64,000 nucleotides of DNA from Cribrihabitans_A neustonicus (GTDB taxonomy: Bacteria > Pseudomonadota > Alphaproteobacteria > Rhodobacterales > Rhodobacteraceae): positions 992,001-1,056,000 of the forward strand of contig NZ_JBMERQ010000001.1 in the NCBI RefSeq assembly GCF_048820895.1. Direction: 5' to 3'. Made by a program: the position numbers and the translations under genes. This document shows, piece by piece, positions 35,140-43,826 of the stretch (positions are counted from its first letter, which is position 1; every line of letters begins with the position of its first letter). Under the pieces are notes generated by a model, which was not told the origin of the DNA, did no database searches, and saw nothing but the letters and a program-made list of their open reading frames with translations.

Positions 35140-36027
35140 GTGCTGAACGCGACTTGGCTGGAAACCTTCACGGTGCTGAGCGAGCTGGATAGTTTCACCC
35201 GCACCGCGGCCCGGCTGAACATGACCCAGCCGGGGGTGTCGCAGCATGTAAAGAAGCTGGAGCAGCAGGTGGGCCTGCCGCTGCTGGTGCGCCACGGCAA
35301 GAGCTTCAGCCTGACCGACGCAGGCGCCGCGCTGGCCGCCCTGGGCCGCCGCCGCCAAGCCGAGGAGGAAGCGCTGCGCCAGGAGCTGGGCCAGGACGAT
35401 CCCGCCCGCGGGCGGGTGCGCATCGCCTGCCCAGGCGGCCTTGCGGTGCTGATCTACCGCGCGGTGGAGGCGCATCTGGTTCAGGCGCCCGGGCTGAGTC
35501 TGTCGCTTGAGGCCGCGCCGCAAACGGCGATCGAGGCGCAGCTTCTGGCCGGGGAGCTGGACCTCGGCATCCTGCACCGCAGGCTGGAGGCACCGCGGCT
35601 CGCGGCGGAGCCATTGGGCCGCGACCGGCTGAACCTGATCCTGCCTCCGGGGAGCGATGCCAGCCCGGACTTCGACACGTTGCAGTCTCTGGGGATGATC
35701 GGCCACCCGGACGGGGCAGCGCTCGCGGACCGGCTGCTGGGGGTGAACTACCCTGCCTACCGCGGCGCCGCAGGGCTGCGCCAGCGCGCCTTCTTGAACC
35801 AGATCGGCCAGATCCTCGACCCGGTGGCGGCGGGGGCCGGCTATACAATCCTGCCGCAGAGCGCGGTTCTGGCGCAGCCCGCCCGGCGCCCCTTTGCGAT
35901 CGCGGATTTGCCGGAGCCGCTGGACGACAGTCTATGGCTGGTCAGCCAGCACAGCGCGCGCCCGCCTGCCCGCCTCACGGTCTTTGCGGACAGGATCCGC
36001 GAGGTTTGCGCAGGTCTGGCCCGCTAG
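35140..36027 (+). CDS. LysR-family transcriptional regulator
   Basis: A 295-residue regulator: N-terminal HTH (TWLETFTVLSELDSFTRTAA, MTQPGVSQHVKKLEQQVGLP; about 5-65) and effector-binding domain (about 90-290). The start is a GTG at 35140; there is no better ATG in frame. It lies opposite the VOC gene with a T-N11-A site between, so it most likely controls that gene. It ends seven bases before the stop of the convergent 5-formyl-THF cyclo-ligase gene. Ligand unknown. Confidence 0.9.
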   Translation: MLNATWLETFTVLSELDSFTRTAARLNMTQPGVSQHVKKLEQQVGLPLLVRHGKSFSLTDAGAALAALGRRRQAEEEALRQELGQDDPARGRVRIACPGGLAVLIYRAVEAHLVQAPGLSLSLEAAPQTAIEAQLLAGELDLGILHRRLEAPRLAAEPLGRDRLNLILPPGSDASPDFDTLQSLGMIGHPDGAALADRLLGVNYPAYRGAAGLRQRAFLNQIGQILDPVAAGAGYTILPQSAVLAQPARRPFAIADLPEPLDDSLWLVSQHSARPPARLTVFADRIREVCAGLAR

Positions 36028-36034
36028 CACGGCG

Positions 36035-36592
36035 TCAGAACTGCAGAACGCGGCTTTCCGTCACCACCATGTCGAGCGGCTGATCGGTGGGCTCCAGCGG
36101 CAGGTTATCGTCCTGCTGAGCGTCGAAGGCAAAACCGATCGCCAGCGTCGCCCGTTTGGCCCGCAGCATCTCCAGCGTGCGGTCGTAGAAGCCGCCGCCA
36201 TAGCCCAGCCGCCCGCCGCGGCTGTCGAAGGCGACCAGCGGCACGATGAGGATTTCCGGCTCGAAGAAATCGTCCACCTCCGGCACCTGCGCGCCGAAGG
36301 GGCCGTCGCGCAGGGGCGCGTCCGGCTGCCAGCGGCTGAACTTCAGCGGCAGGCCCTTGCCGATGATCACCGGCACGCCGACGGGCCCGTGCGCCGCGGC
36401 CTCGGCCATAGCGGGCACCGGGTCGATCTCGGTCCGGATCGGCAGAAAACCCGAGAGCGGCACCCCGCGGTAGCCCGCCAGCACTTCCGACAGATGCCCG
36501 GCCGCGCCTGGCAGGCCCCGGGCGTGGGCCGCCTTGCGGCGGGCAAAGGCCGCCTTGCGCGCCGCCGCTTTGATCGCACTCAGATCCGTCAC
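36035..36592 (-). CDS. 5-formyltetrahydrofolate cyclo-ligase
   Basis: A 185-residue enzyme that converts 5-formyl-THF and ATP to 5,10-methenyl-THF. The family signature LGYGGGFYDRTLEML (about 134-148) for ATP/folate binding is intact, together with VPLVAFDSRGGRL. The GTG at 36592 is the start: it has a GGGAGGA site eight bases upstream, while the frame further upstream is inside the 3' end of mgtE. It follows mgtE by 34 bases and is probably cotranscribed. Confidence 0.92.
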   Translation of the reverse strand: MTDLSAIKAAARKAAFARRKAAHARGLPGAAGHLSEVLAGYRGVPLSGFLPIRTEIDPVPAMAEAAAHGPVGVPVIIGKGLPLKFSRWQPDAPLRDGPFGAQVPEVDDFFEPEILIVPLVAFDSRGGRLGYGGGFYDRTLEMLRAKRATLAIGFAFDAQQDDNLPLEPTDQPLDMVVTESRVLQF

Positions 36593-36626
36593 TGCTGTAT
36601 TCCTCCCAGAAGCCCCGAACCGCCCG

Positions 36627-38018
36627 CTAGAGCAGCACCACCGCGGCCAGCCCCAGGAAGGCGAAGAACCCGACCACATCGGTCACCGTGGTGACGAAGG
36701 CGCCGGAGGCCAGGGCCGGGTCGATGCCCATCTTCTCCAATAGGACCGGGATCACCGTCCCCGCGAGCCCGGCTACGACCAGATTGACCACCATCGCGAC
36801 GGCGATCACCACGCCCAGCATCGGTGAGCCGAACCAAGCAAGCCCCACGATCCCCATAATCACCGCGAAGATCACCCCGTTGATCAGCCCCACCAGCACT
36901 TCCCGGCGGATCACCCGCCAGACGTTGGAGCCGGTGAGGTCGCGGGTTGCCATCGCCCGCACTGCCACGGTCAGCGACTGGGTGCCCGCGTTGCCGCCCA
37001 TCGAGGCGACGATCGGCATCAGCACCGCCAGCGCCACGAACTGGGCAATGGTCTCCTCGAACTGGGCAATCACCAGGGAGGCCAGTACCGCTGTCACCAG
37101 ATTCACCGCGAGCCATGGGAAGCGGCGCTTGGTGGTGTCGACCACCTTGTCAGACAGCGAGCTTTCTTCGCCCACACCGGCAAGGCGCAGGATGTCTTCC
37201 TCGTGCTCCTCGTCCAGCACGATCATAGCGTCATCGATGGTGATGACACCGACCAGGCGTCCCTCGCCATCCACAACGGGGGCGGAAATCAGGTGGTATT
37301 GGTTAAAGGCATAGGCGACGTCTTCCTCGTCCTGATCGGCGGGGATCACTTGGAACGTGTCCTCCACCAGATCGGTGAGCGGCACCTCGCGCTTGGTTGC
37401 CATGATCCGGCCCAAGGTCACGTTGCCGACCGGATGGGCGCGCGGATCAACCAGGATCACGTGGTAGAACTGCTCCGGCAGGCTGTCTGACTCGCGCATG
37501 AAGTCGATGGCCTGGCCGACGTTCCAGTGCTCCGGCGCCATTACCACCTCGCGCTGCATCAGGCGGCCGGCAGAGTTTTCCGGATAGCTCAGCGATTGCT
37601 CGACTGCGACCCGGTCGGAATCCTCCAGCGCGCCCAGGATGGCTTCCTGCTGCGGCTCCTCCAGGTCTTCGAGAAGGTCGACGACGTCGTCGCTTTCCAG
37701 CTCGCGCACCGCTTCGGCCAAGACCCCGGGCGCGAGTTGCAGGATCACATCCTCGCGGATGCTTTCGTCCAGTTCCGACAAGATCTCGCCGTCGAACTCC
37801 CGGTCGTAGAGCTGGATCAGCCGGGTCCGCTCATAGGGGTCGATCTGTTCCAGAAGGTCGGCGATGTCGGCAGCGTGCAGCGGCTCCATCAGTTCGGTCA
37901 GCCCGGCCTGATCTCCCGCCTCCACCGCTTCGAGAATGGCGCTGACGCGCTTGCGGTCCAGCTCGTAGGCGTCTTCCTGGGCCGGTTCGGTGCCGGTGAT
38001 ATCGTCGCCGCTGCTCAT
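36627..38018 (-). CDS. mgtE: magnesium transporter MgtE
   Basis: A 463-residue Mg2+ channel/transporter of the inner membrane. It has the N-domain of acidic helical repeats (about 20-140, with AADIADLLEQIDPYERTRLI), the CBS pair (about 150-275, with APVVDGEGRLVGVITIDDAM) and five membrane helices at the C-terminus including ALAVLMPIVASMGGNAGTQS, the pore motif, and VTTVTDVVGFFAFLGLAA. Mg2+ binding in the cytosolic domains closes the channel. Full-length. Divergent from guaD, with a 141-bp shared upstream region. Confidence 0.96.
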   Translation of the reverse strand: MSSGDDITGTEPAQEDAYELDRKRVSAILEAVEAGDQAGLTELMEPLHAADIADLLEQIDPYERTRLIQLYDREFDGEILSELDESIREDVILQLAPGVLAEAVRELESDDVVDLLEDLEEPQQEAILGALEDSDRVAVEQSLSYPENSAGRLMQREVVMAPEHWNVGQAIDFMRESDSLPEQFYHVILVDPRAHPVGNVTLGRIMATKREVPLTDLVEDTFQVIPADQDEEDVAYAFNQYHLISAPVVDGEGRLVGVITIDDAMIVLDEEHEEDILRLAGVGEESSLSDKVVDTTKRRFPWLAVNLVTAVLASLVIAQFEETIAQFVALAVLMPIVASMGGNAGTQSLTVAVRAMATRDLTGSNVWRVIRREVLVGLINGVIFAVIMGIVGLAWFGSPMLGVVIAVAMVVNLVVAGLAGTVIPVLLEKMGIDPALASGAFVTTVTDVVGFFAFLGLAAVVLL

Positions 38019-38159
38019 GCGATCTCGCGCCCCCTTGTGTCTTTGCCTGCAAAATAGAAGAAGCTGTTTCCGGAAAACAATGGGAATGGCATAATTTACC
38101 GGTCCCCCGGCGCGCGCCTATCCCGGGCGGAGCGGTTTGGCAAGCAGCGGGGAGCACAG

Positions 38160-39446
38160 ATGAGCGGCGATTTCATTCTGACGGGCCAAGTCCTGAGCTT
38201 CCGCCACTCTCCTTTCGATGGCGATGATCCGGGCGCGGCCGCGGTGCTGGCAGAAGCGGTGGCGATTTCCGGCGGCCGTATTGCCGGCACCGGCAGCAAG
38301 TCCGAAATGCAGGCGCTGCTGCCCGGCGCGCTTGTCACGGAACACGACAGCAAGCTGATCCTCGCCGGTTTCGTGGACGCCCATGTGCACTACCCCCAGA
38401 CAGCAATCATCGCAAGCTGGGGCAAGCGGCTGATCGACTGGCTCAATACCTACACCTTCCCGGAAGAGATGCGCTTTGGCAACCGTGCCTACGCCAGGGA
38501 GATTGCGGCGCGCTACCTCGATCTCGCCGCCGCGCATGGCACCACCACGGTCTGCAGCTATTGTACCATCCATCCGGAAAGCGCGGATGCCTTCTTTGCC
38601 GAGGCGCAGGCCCGCGGGCAGCGGGTGGTGGCGGGCAAGACCTGCATGGACCGGAACGCCCCCGAAGGCCTGCGCGACACGCCGCAGTCGGCCTATGACG
38701 AGTCCGCGGCGCTGATTGCGCGCTGGCACGGTGTCGACCGGCTGCACTACGCGATCACCCCACGGTTCTCCCCCACCTCGACGCCCGAACAGCTGGAGGC
38801 ACTGGGGGCGCTCTGGGCCAAGCATCCCGGTTGCCTGATGCAGACCCACCTCAGCGAACAGACCGATGAGATTGCCTGGGTCAAAACGCTGTTCCCGCAG
38901 GCCCGCGACTACCTTGACACCTACGAGGAATTCGGCCTGCTCGGCGCGCGCGGCGTCTATGGCCACGCCATCCACCTGGAGGAGCGGGAGCGCCACCGCC
39001 TGCGGGAATATGGTGCCGCGCTGGTGCATTGCCCGACCTCGAATACCTTCATCGGCTCGGGGTTGTTCGACATGGCCGGGCTGATGTCGGAGGGCCATCG
39101 GATCGGCCTTGCCACCGACACCGGCGGCGGGTCGAGCTTTTCCATGCTGCGGACGATGGCAGCCGCCTACGAGGTCGGCCAGCTCCGCGGCACGCCCCTG
39201 CACGCGGCGCAGCTCCTTTGGCTCGCGACCCAAGGTTCCGCCGCGGCGCTGCGGATCGACGGTATGGCAGGCAATATCGCCGAAGGCATGGAGGCGGACC
39301 TGGTGGTGCTGGACCTGGCCTCCACCCCGGCGATCGCGCAGCGTACCTCCCGGGCCGAAGATCTTTGGGAGGCGGTATTCCCGACCATCATGATGGGCGA
39401 CGACCGGGCCGTCGCCGAGGTCTGGATCGGCGGACGGCGCATCTAG
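38160..39446 (+). CDS. guaD: guanine deaminase
   Basis: A 428-residue amidohydrolase that deaminates guanine to xanthine. Metal ligands are in FVDAHVHYPQ (about 73-82), the His in MQTHLSEQ and in YGHAIHL, and the catalytic Asp in LATDTGGGSSFSML. The signature CSYCTIHPESADAFF fits bacterial GuaD. It is the first gene on the plus strand opposite mgtE and convergent with an 8-oxoguanine deaminase gene, both being purine-base deaminases. A copy of the two-stem repeat begins two bases after its stop and may terminate it. Confidence 0.93.
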   Translation: MSGDFILTGQVLSFRHSPFDGDDPGAAAVLAEAVAISGGRIAGTGSKSEMQALLPGALVTEHDSKLILAGFVDAHVHYPQTAIIASWGKRLIDWLNTYTFPEEMRFGNRAYAREIAARYLDLAAAHGTTTVCSYCTIHPESADAFFAEAQARGQRVVAGKTCMDRNAPEGLRDTPQSAYDESAALIARWHGVDRLHYAITPRFSPTSTPEQLEALGALWAKHPGCLMQTHLSEQTDEIAWVKTLFPQARDYLDTYEEFGLLGARGVYGHAIHLEERERHRLREYGAALVHCPTSNTFIGSGLFDMAGLMSEGHRIGLATDTGGGSSFSMLRTMAAAYEVGQLRGTPLHAAQLLWLATQGSAAALRIDGMAGNIAEGMEADLVVLDLASTPAIAQRTSRAEDLWEAVFPTIMMGDDRAVAEVWIGGRRI

Positions 39447-39447
39447 G

Positions 39448-39525
39448 AGAGGCGCTGGCGCGCCTCTGCCTCCGGCGGGGAGTTTGAGCCGTCCCGGAAA
39501 CCCTCCAGGGAGCGTTTCAGGCGGA
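39448..39525 (-). repeat. two-stem intergenic element, copy B
   Basis: Reverse-complement copy of the element at 23310-23386. Stem 2 here is perfect over 8 bases, AGAGGCGC (39448-39455) with GCGCCTCT (39460-39467) and loop TGGC, immediately after the guaD stop (39444-39446). The conserved middle and stem 1 (one mismatch) follow. It separates guaD from the convergent deaminase gene. Confidence 0.85.
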
Positions 39526-39539
39526 ATCGGACGGAATCC

Positions 39540-40880
39540 CTAACAAGATGATGCGAGCGCCTGCGCCAGCTTGCCATGCCGTTCGATCAGGCGCGGCAGG
39601 TCGAGGGTGGTAATCTCGCCGCCGCGGATGATCTGCTTGCCCTCGACGAAGAGGTGCTTCACCTGCGCAGGCCCGGCCAGCAGCAGCGCCGCCGGGTCCC
39701 AGCTGCCGCTGGAGGTGATTCCGGAAGTGTCCCAGACCGCGATATCGGCGCGCTTGCCGGGCTGCAGACGTCCGCAGTCTGGGCGGCCCAGCACATCGGC
39801 GCCGCCGCGGGTTGCGATCTCCAGCGCCTCATAAGCGCTCATCGCGTCGGCGCCATTGGCCACCCGCTGCAGCAGCAGCGCCTGGCGCGCCTCCCCGCTG
39901 AGGCTGGCCATATCGTTGCTGGCGGAGCCATCCACCCCCAGTCCCACCGGCACCCCCGCATCGCGCATCGCGCGCACCGGCGCAATACCGCTGCCAAGGC
40001 GGCAGTTCGAGCACGGGCAATGCGCCACGCCGGTGCCGGTTCTGGCAAAAAGATCAATTTCCTGCGGGTTCAGCTTCACGCAATGCGCATGCCAGACGTC
40101 ATCGCCGGTCCAGCTCAGTTCCTCGGCGTACTGCCCGGGACGGCAGCCGAACTGCGCCTCGGAATAGGCAACATCCTCGTCGTTCTCCGCCAGGTGAGTG
40201 TGCAGCATCACGCCCTTGTCGCGGGCCAAGAGGGCCGCATCGCGCATCAGTTCGCGGCTGACGGAGAACGGCGAACAAGGCGCAAGGCCGACGCGGCACA
40301 TGGAGCCTTCGGAAGAGTCGTGGAAGGCATCCACCACCCGGATCATGTCGTCGAGAATGGCGCGCTCGTTCTCGACCAGGCTGTCGGGCGGCAGGCCGCC
40401 GTCGCTTTCGCCGATGCTCATCGCGCCGCGGGTCGGGTGGAAGCGCAGGCCCACCTCGCGCGCCGCCTCGATGGTGTCTTCCAGCCGGGCGCCGTTAGGG
40501 TAGAGATAAAGATGGTCGGAACTGAGCGTGCAGCCCGACAGTGCCAGTTCTGCAAGCCCAAGCTGGGCGGAGACGAACATCTCCTCCGGTCCGAAACGTG
40601 CCCAGATCGGGTAGAGCCGCTGCAGCCAGCCGAACAGCAGCGTATCCTGCGCGCCCGGCACCGCGCGCGTGAGGTTCTGATAGAGGTGGTGGTGGGTGTT
40701 CACCAGCCCCGGCGTCACGACGCAGCCGCGGCCGGAGATCGTCTCGCCCGCGGTCTTCAGCCCCTGCCCCACTTCGGCAATCCGGCCGCCGCGGATCAGC
40801 ACATCGGCGTCATGCAGCACCCTGCGGTTGTCATCCATGGTAAGGATGGTACCGGCGTTCTGGATCAGGAATTCAGTCAT
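39540..40880 (-). CDS. 8-oxoguanine deaminase
   Basis: A 446-residue amidohydrolase of the TRZ/ATZ-like group whose closest named activity is 8-oxoguanine deaminase (8-oxoguanine to urate). Metal ligands occur in LVNTHHHLYQNLTRA (about 60-75), THLAENDEDV, WHAHCVKL and GLGVDGSASND. The segment NCRLGSGIAPVRAMRDAGVP is typical of this subgroup. The function is a family inference; isoguanine or triazine deaminases look similar. The ATG at 40880 agrees with the conserved beginning FLIQNAGTILTMDD. Convergent with guaD. Confidence 0.83.
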   Translation of the reverse strand: MTEFLIQNAGTILTMDDNRRVLHDADVLIRGGRIAEVGQGLKTAGETISGRGCVVTPGLVNTHHHLYQNLTRAVPGAQDTLLFGWLQRLYPIWARFGPEEMFVSAQLGLAELALSGCTLSSDHLYLYPNGARLEDTIEAAREVGLRFHPTRGAMSIGESDGGLPPDSLVENERAILDDMIRVVDAFHDSSEGSMCRVGLAPCSPFSVSRELMRDAALLARDKGVMLHTHLAENDEDVAYSEAQFGCRPGQYAEELSWTGDDVWHAHCVKLNPQEIDLFARTGTGVAHCPCSNCRLGSGIAPVRAMRDAGVPVGLGVDGSASNDMASLSGEARQALLLQRVANGADAMSAYEALEIATRGGADVLGRPDCGRLQPGKRADIAVWDTSGITSSGSWDPAALLLAGPAQVKHLFVEGKQIIRGGEITTLDLPRLIERHGKLAQALASSC

Positions 40881-40995
40881 AGTCACACACTCCAGGATCA
40901 GCCCGTTTCGTTGGAATGTGTGCAAGGCCGGCGGAAAACGGGCACAAGAACCGGCTTGATGGCAAGCTAGCGCCCGCCCGCCGCCGCGGCAAGTC

Positions 40996-41787
40996 TCACT
41001 CTTTTTGAAGCAGTTTCAACGCAGCCGCGTGAATATCCCCATTGGCAGCCGCCAGAACCTGGCCGCCATCATGCGCCGGGCCGCCCTGCCAGTCGGTGAC
41101 GATACCGCCCGCCGCCTCGATTACCGCGATCGGGGCCTGGATGTCATATGCATTGAGCCCGGCCTCGATCACCAGGTCGATCTGCCCGGCCGCAAGCAGC
41201 GCATAGGCATAGCAATCAGTGCCATAGCGGGTGAGCCGTGCCTCGGCGGCAACGCGCTCGAAAGCGGCACGTTCGGCAGGGGTGCCGACTTCCGGGAAGG
41301 TGGTGAAGAGGATTGCCTCCTCCAAGGGCCGCGCGGGGCGGGCGCGAAGGCTCCGCTCGCCCAGCGGCCCGGTCATCATGGCGACTCCCGGCGCACCGGT
41401 AAAACGTTCGCCTGTGTAGGGCTGGTCGATCACGCCGAGCACCGGCCCGGTGTGGTCGGCGAGCGCAATCAGAACCCCCCAGGTCGGGGTGCCGCTGAGG
41501 AAGGCGCGGGTGCCATCAATCGGGTCCAGCACCCATGTGCGGCCGCTGCTGCCCGCGGCGGCGCCGAATTCCTCGCCCAGAATCGCGTCCCGCGGGCGCA
41601 GCTCCGCCAGCACCGCGCGCATTGCTTCTTCAGCGGCGCGGTCGGCGGCGGTGACAGGGTCGAAACCCGCGCTGCGCTTGTTTTCCGCCTCCAGCCCCTC
41701 GGCCCGGAAATACGGCAGGATGGCCGCGCGCGCGGCATCGGCCATCCGGTGGGCCACCTCGAGATCGGTGAAAGCGGTGTCTGTCAT
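40996..41787 (-). CDS. hisN: inositol-monophosphatase-family phosphatase, probably histidinol-phosphatase
   Basis: A 263-residue Mg2+-dependent phosphatase. Motif 1 WVLDPIDGTRAFLSGTPTWG (about 80-100), with preceding GEEF, and motif 2 AYDIQAPIAVIEAAGGIVTDW (about 211-231) coordinate the metals. The TWGVLIAL segment and short length fit HisN-type histidinol-phosphate phosphatases, used in place of HisB by many alphaproteobacteria; inositol-phosphatase or CysQ activity cannot be fully ruled out. The ATG at 41787 is chosen from family length; a start at about 41835 is possible. Confidence 0.75.
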   Translation of the reverse strand: MTDTAFTDLEVAHRMADAARAAILPYFRAEGLEAENKRSAGFDPVTAADRAAEEAMRAVLAELRPRDAILGEEFGAAAGSSGRTWVLDPIDGTRAFLSGTPTWGVLIALADHTGPVLGVIDQPYTGERFTGAPGVAMMTGPLGERSLRARPARPLEEAILFTTFPEVGTPAERAAFERVAAEARLTRYGTDCYAYALLAAGQIDLVIEAGLNAYDIQAPIAVIEAAGGIVTDWQGGPAHDGGQVLAAANGDIHAAALKLLQKE

Positions 41788-42035
41788 TTTGACACGGGTG
41801 CCATTGCTCAGCCGGATTTTCAAGAGCGAAGACATCCGGCCGCTTCCGCCTGTCAGCTGGTCAGGCAAAATATGCCCGGCCGCCTTTTCACGGTCCGGGC
41901 AGATCCCCGTTCAACAAATACCGGCAGCATGACGGCGGCCGGCCGATGCCGCAGCCGTGTCTCCGGACCCGCTGTGAAACCCTGCAATACGGGCCACCGA
42001 GCGGGCCGGGGTACGGCCAGGCTCTAACGCTGATT

Positions 42036-42407
42036 TCAGGCGGCGTCGCTCAGCACCCGCGCCAGCTCGAACAAGCGGCGGCGCTGGTTCTCAGGGATCG
42101 CATAGTAGGAGCGGACCAGGTCGAGTGCTTCCTTGTCGCCCATCAGATCCTCGGGCACGGCAGCCTTGTCGGCGGGCGCCTTGGCGTCGTCCTGCAGGCC
42201 TTCAAAGAAAAAGCTCACCGGCACGTCGAGGGCGTCGGAAATGTCCCACAGCCGGGAGGCGCTGACGCGGTTTGCACCGGTCTCATACTTCTGGATTTGC
42301 TGAAATTTGATGCCCACCTGTTCGGCAAGTTGTTGTTGTGTCATGCCGATAAGCCAGCGGCGGTGACGAATGCGCTTTCCCACGTGCACGTCTACGGGAT
42401 GAGCCAT
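42036..42407 (-). CDS. XRE-family transcriptional regulator
   Basis: A 123-residue regulator. Residues 8-62 are a classic Cro/CI helix-turn-helix (VGKRIRHRRWLIGMTQQQLA then IKFQQIQKYETGANRVSASR). The C-terminal tail, ALDLVRSYYAIPENQRRRLF, is found in a small alphaproteobacterial XRE group. Target genes are unknown. It is a single gene with a 354-bp upstream region that is A/T-rich for this chromosome; self-control from there is plausible but not shown. Confidence 0.9.
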   Translation of the reverse strand: MAHPVDVHVGKRIRHRRWLIGMTQQQLAEQVGIKFQQIQKYETGANRVSASRLWDISDALDVPVSFFFEGLQDDAKAPADKAAVPEDLMGDKEALDLVRSYYAIPENQRRRLFELARVLSDAA

Positions 42408-42761
42408 GCGTTTCTCCTAAGTCTGAAATTCAGGCTGCAGCCCGAAGCGCCCCTAAATCCAACACCTTGACCCGGCGCATCCCATCATATGCCACGAGCA
42501 AGCTTCCCCATCTGAGCGTTCCGGGGTCAACCCCTTTGAAAATAGTACAACCCTTGCGATTGAATTCAAGACTGCCATCGCCCGCGCCTGCCGCCGCAGG
42601 GTCAACACCATGATTTCATGTATCATTTTTTTAAATGTTTTATTGCCAACTGCCTGCTGATCGCCTACCTCCCCAGAAATAGCGAGGTGTTTCCGGTTTC
42701 GGGGGGCCCTCAGAGTGGCCCGGCGAATCGCCCTGATTCCCGCATTAGGTGAGGAGAGAAT
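42408..42761. other. 354-bp divergent promoter region
   Basis: Lies between the XRE gene (-) and the quinone-oxidoreductase gene (+). No gene seen. It is notably A/T-rich from 42530 to 42660, including CATGATTTCATG (42609-42620) and a run of T at 42626-42633. An AGGAG site at 42752-42756 serves the plus-strand gene. Confidence 0.5.
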
Positions 42762-43730
42762 ATGCGCGCTTATCAAATAACCGCCTTTGGCCAGCCGCCT
42801 GAGCTGGCGGAAATCCGCTGCCCGCCGCCCGGTCCCGGCGAAGTGGCAGTGGAGGTACGCGCTTGCGGGCTGAACTTTGCCGATCTGCTGATGATGAAGG
42901 GCAGCTACCAGGACACCCCGGAGCCGCCCTTTACCCTGGGGCTGGAGGCGGCAGGGATCGTCACCGCTACCGGCGGGGGAGTCACTGAGTTTGCCCCGGG
43001 CGACCGGGTGGCCGCCTTCAGCGGCCAGGGCGGGCTGGCCGAAGAAGCGGTATTCGAGGCCTCGCGGCTGGTGAAGATCCCGGATGCGATGAGCTTCGAG
43101 CACGCCGCCGCGCTGCAGATCGCCTACGGCACCAGCCACGTCGCGCTGGATCATTGCGCGCGGCTGCAGAAGGGCGAGACACTGCTGGTCACCGGCGCCG
43201 CAGGCGGCATTGGGCTGACCGCGGTGGAGATCGGCGCGATGATGGGCGCCCGCGTGATCGCCCAGGCGCGCGGTCCGGAGAAGCTCAAGGTGGCCAAGGC
43301 CGCGGGCGCCAGCCACCTGATAGATGCCGGTGAGGACCTGCGCGCGGCGGTTAAGGATCTGGGCGGCGCCGACGTGATCTATGACGCGGTGGGCGGCGAT
43401 GTCTGGAAGGCCGCGTTCCGCGCCGCCAACCCGGGCGCGCGTCTCCTGCCGGTGGGCTTCGCCAGCGGCGAGGTGCCGCAGATCCCGGCCAACCACCTCC
43501 TGGTGAAGAACCTGACCGTGATCGGCTTCTACCTCGGCGGCTACATGAAGTTCCGCCCGGAGGTGGTGCGCGGCTCGCTGGAGACGCTGTTTGCCTGGCA
43601 CGGCGACGGCCGCATCAAGCCGCATATCAGCCACCTGCTGCCGCTGGAACGGGCGGGCGAAGGGCTGGAACTGCTGCGCAGCCGCAAATCGACCGGCAAG
43701 GTGGTTATCACCATGCAGGAGGACGGCTGA
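42762..43730 (+). CDS. NADPH:quinone oxidoreductase-family protein
   Basis: A 322-residue zinc-free medium-chain dehydrogenase of the QOR family. Visible parts are the N-terminal substrate domain (VEVRACGLNFADLLMMKGSY, about 28-47) and the Rossmann fold with LLVTGAAGGIGLTAVEIGAM (about 144-163), and the reductase signature VTGAAGGIG. Such enzymes reduce quinones or conjugated carbonyls with NADPH; some similar genes in this family are acryloyl-CoA reductases, so the exact substrate is open. Single gene with a good AGGAG site. Confidence 0.9.
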   Translation: MRAYQITAFGQPPELAEIRCPPPGPGEVAVEVRACGLNFADLLMMKGSYQDTPEPPFTLGLEAAGIVTATGGGVTEFAPGDRVAAFSGQGGLAEEAVFEASRLVKIPDAMSFEHAAALQIAYGTSHVALDHCARLQKGETLLVTGAAGGIGLTAVEIGAMMGARVIAQARGPEKLKVAKAAGASHLIDAGEDLRAAVKDLGGADVIYDAVGGDVWKAAFRAANPGARLLPVGFASGEVPQIPANHLLVKNLTVIGFYLGGYMKFRPEVVRGSLETLFAWHGDGRIKPHISHLLPLERAGEGLELLRSRKSTGKVVITMQEDG

Positions 43731-43826
43731 CAGCGGCCGCGGCGGGAGGCGAATGGCCCCGGCGAAGCCCTCGCGCCCGCCGTTACCTCAAAGGCGCGCC
43801 GCTTGCCTTGGGCTGGGCGGCACGCC

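Noticed and set aside
38067..38076. TTTCCGGAAA palindrome near a possible promoter between mgtE and guaD.
   Set aside because: A 10-bp palindrome is expected many times by chance, and I see no second copy or matching regulator.
41788..42035. Possible tRNA-like stems in the gap between hisN and the XRE gene.
   Set aside because: No T-loop (GGTTCRANNCC) or acceptor pairing could be found; no tRNA gene is supported anywhere in the window.
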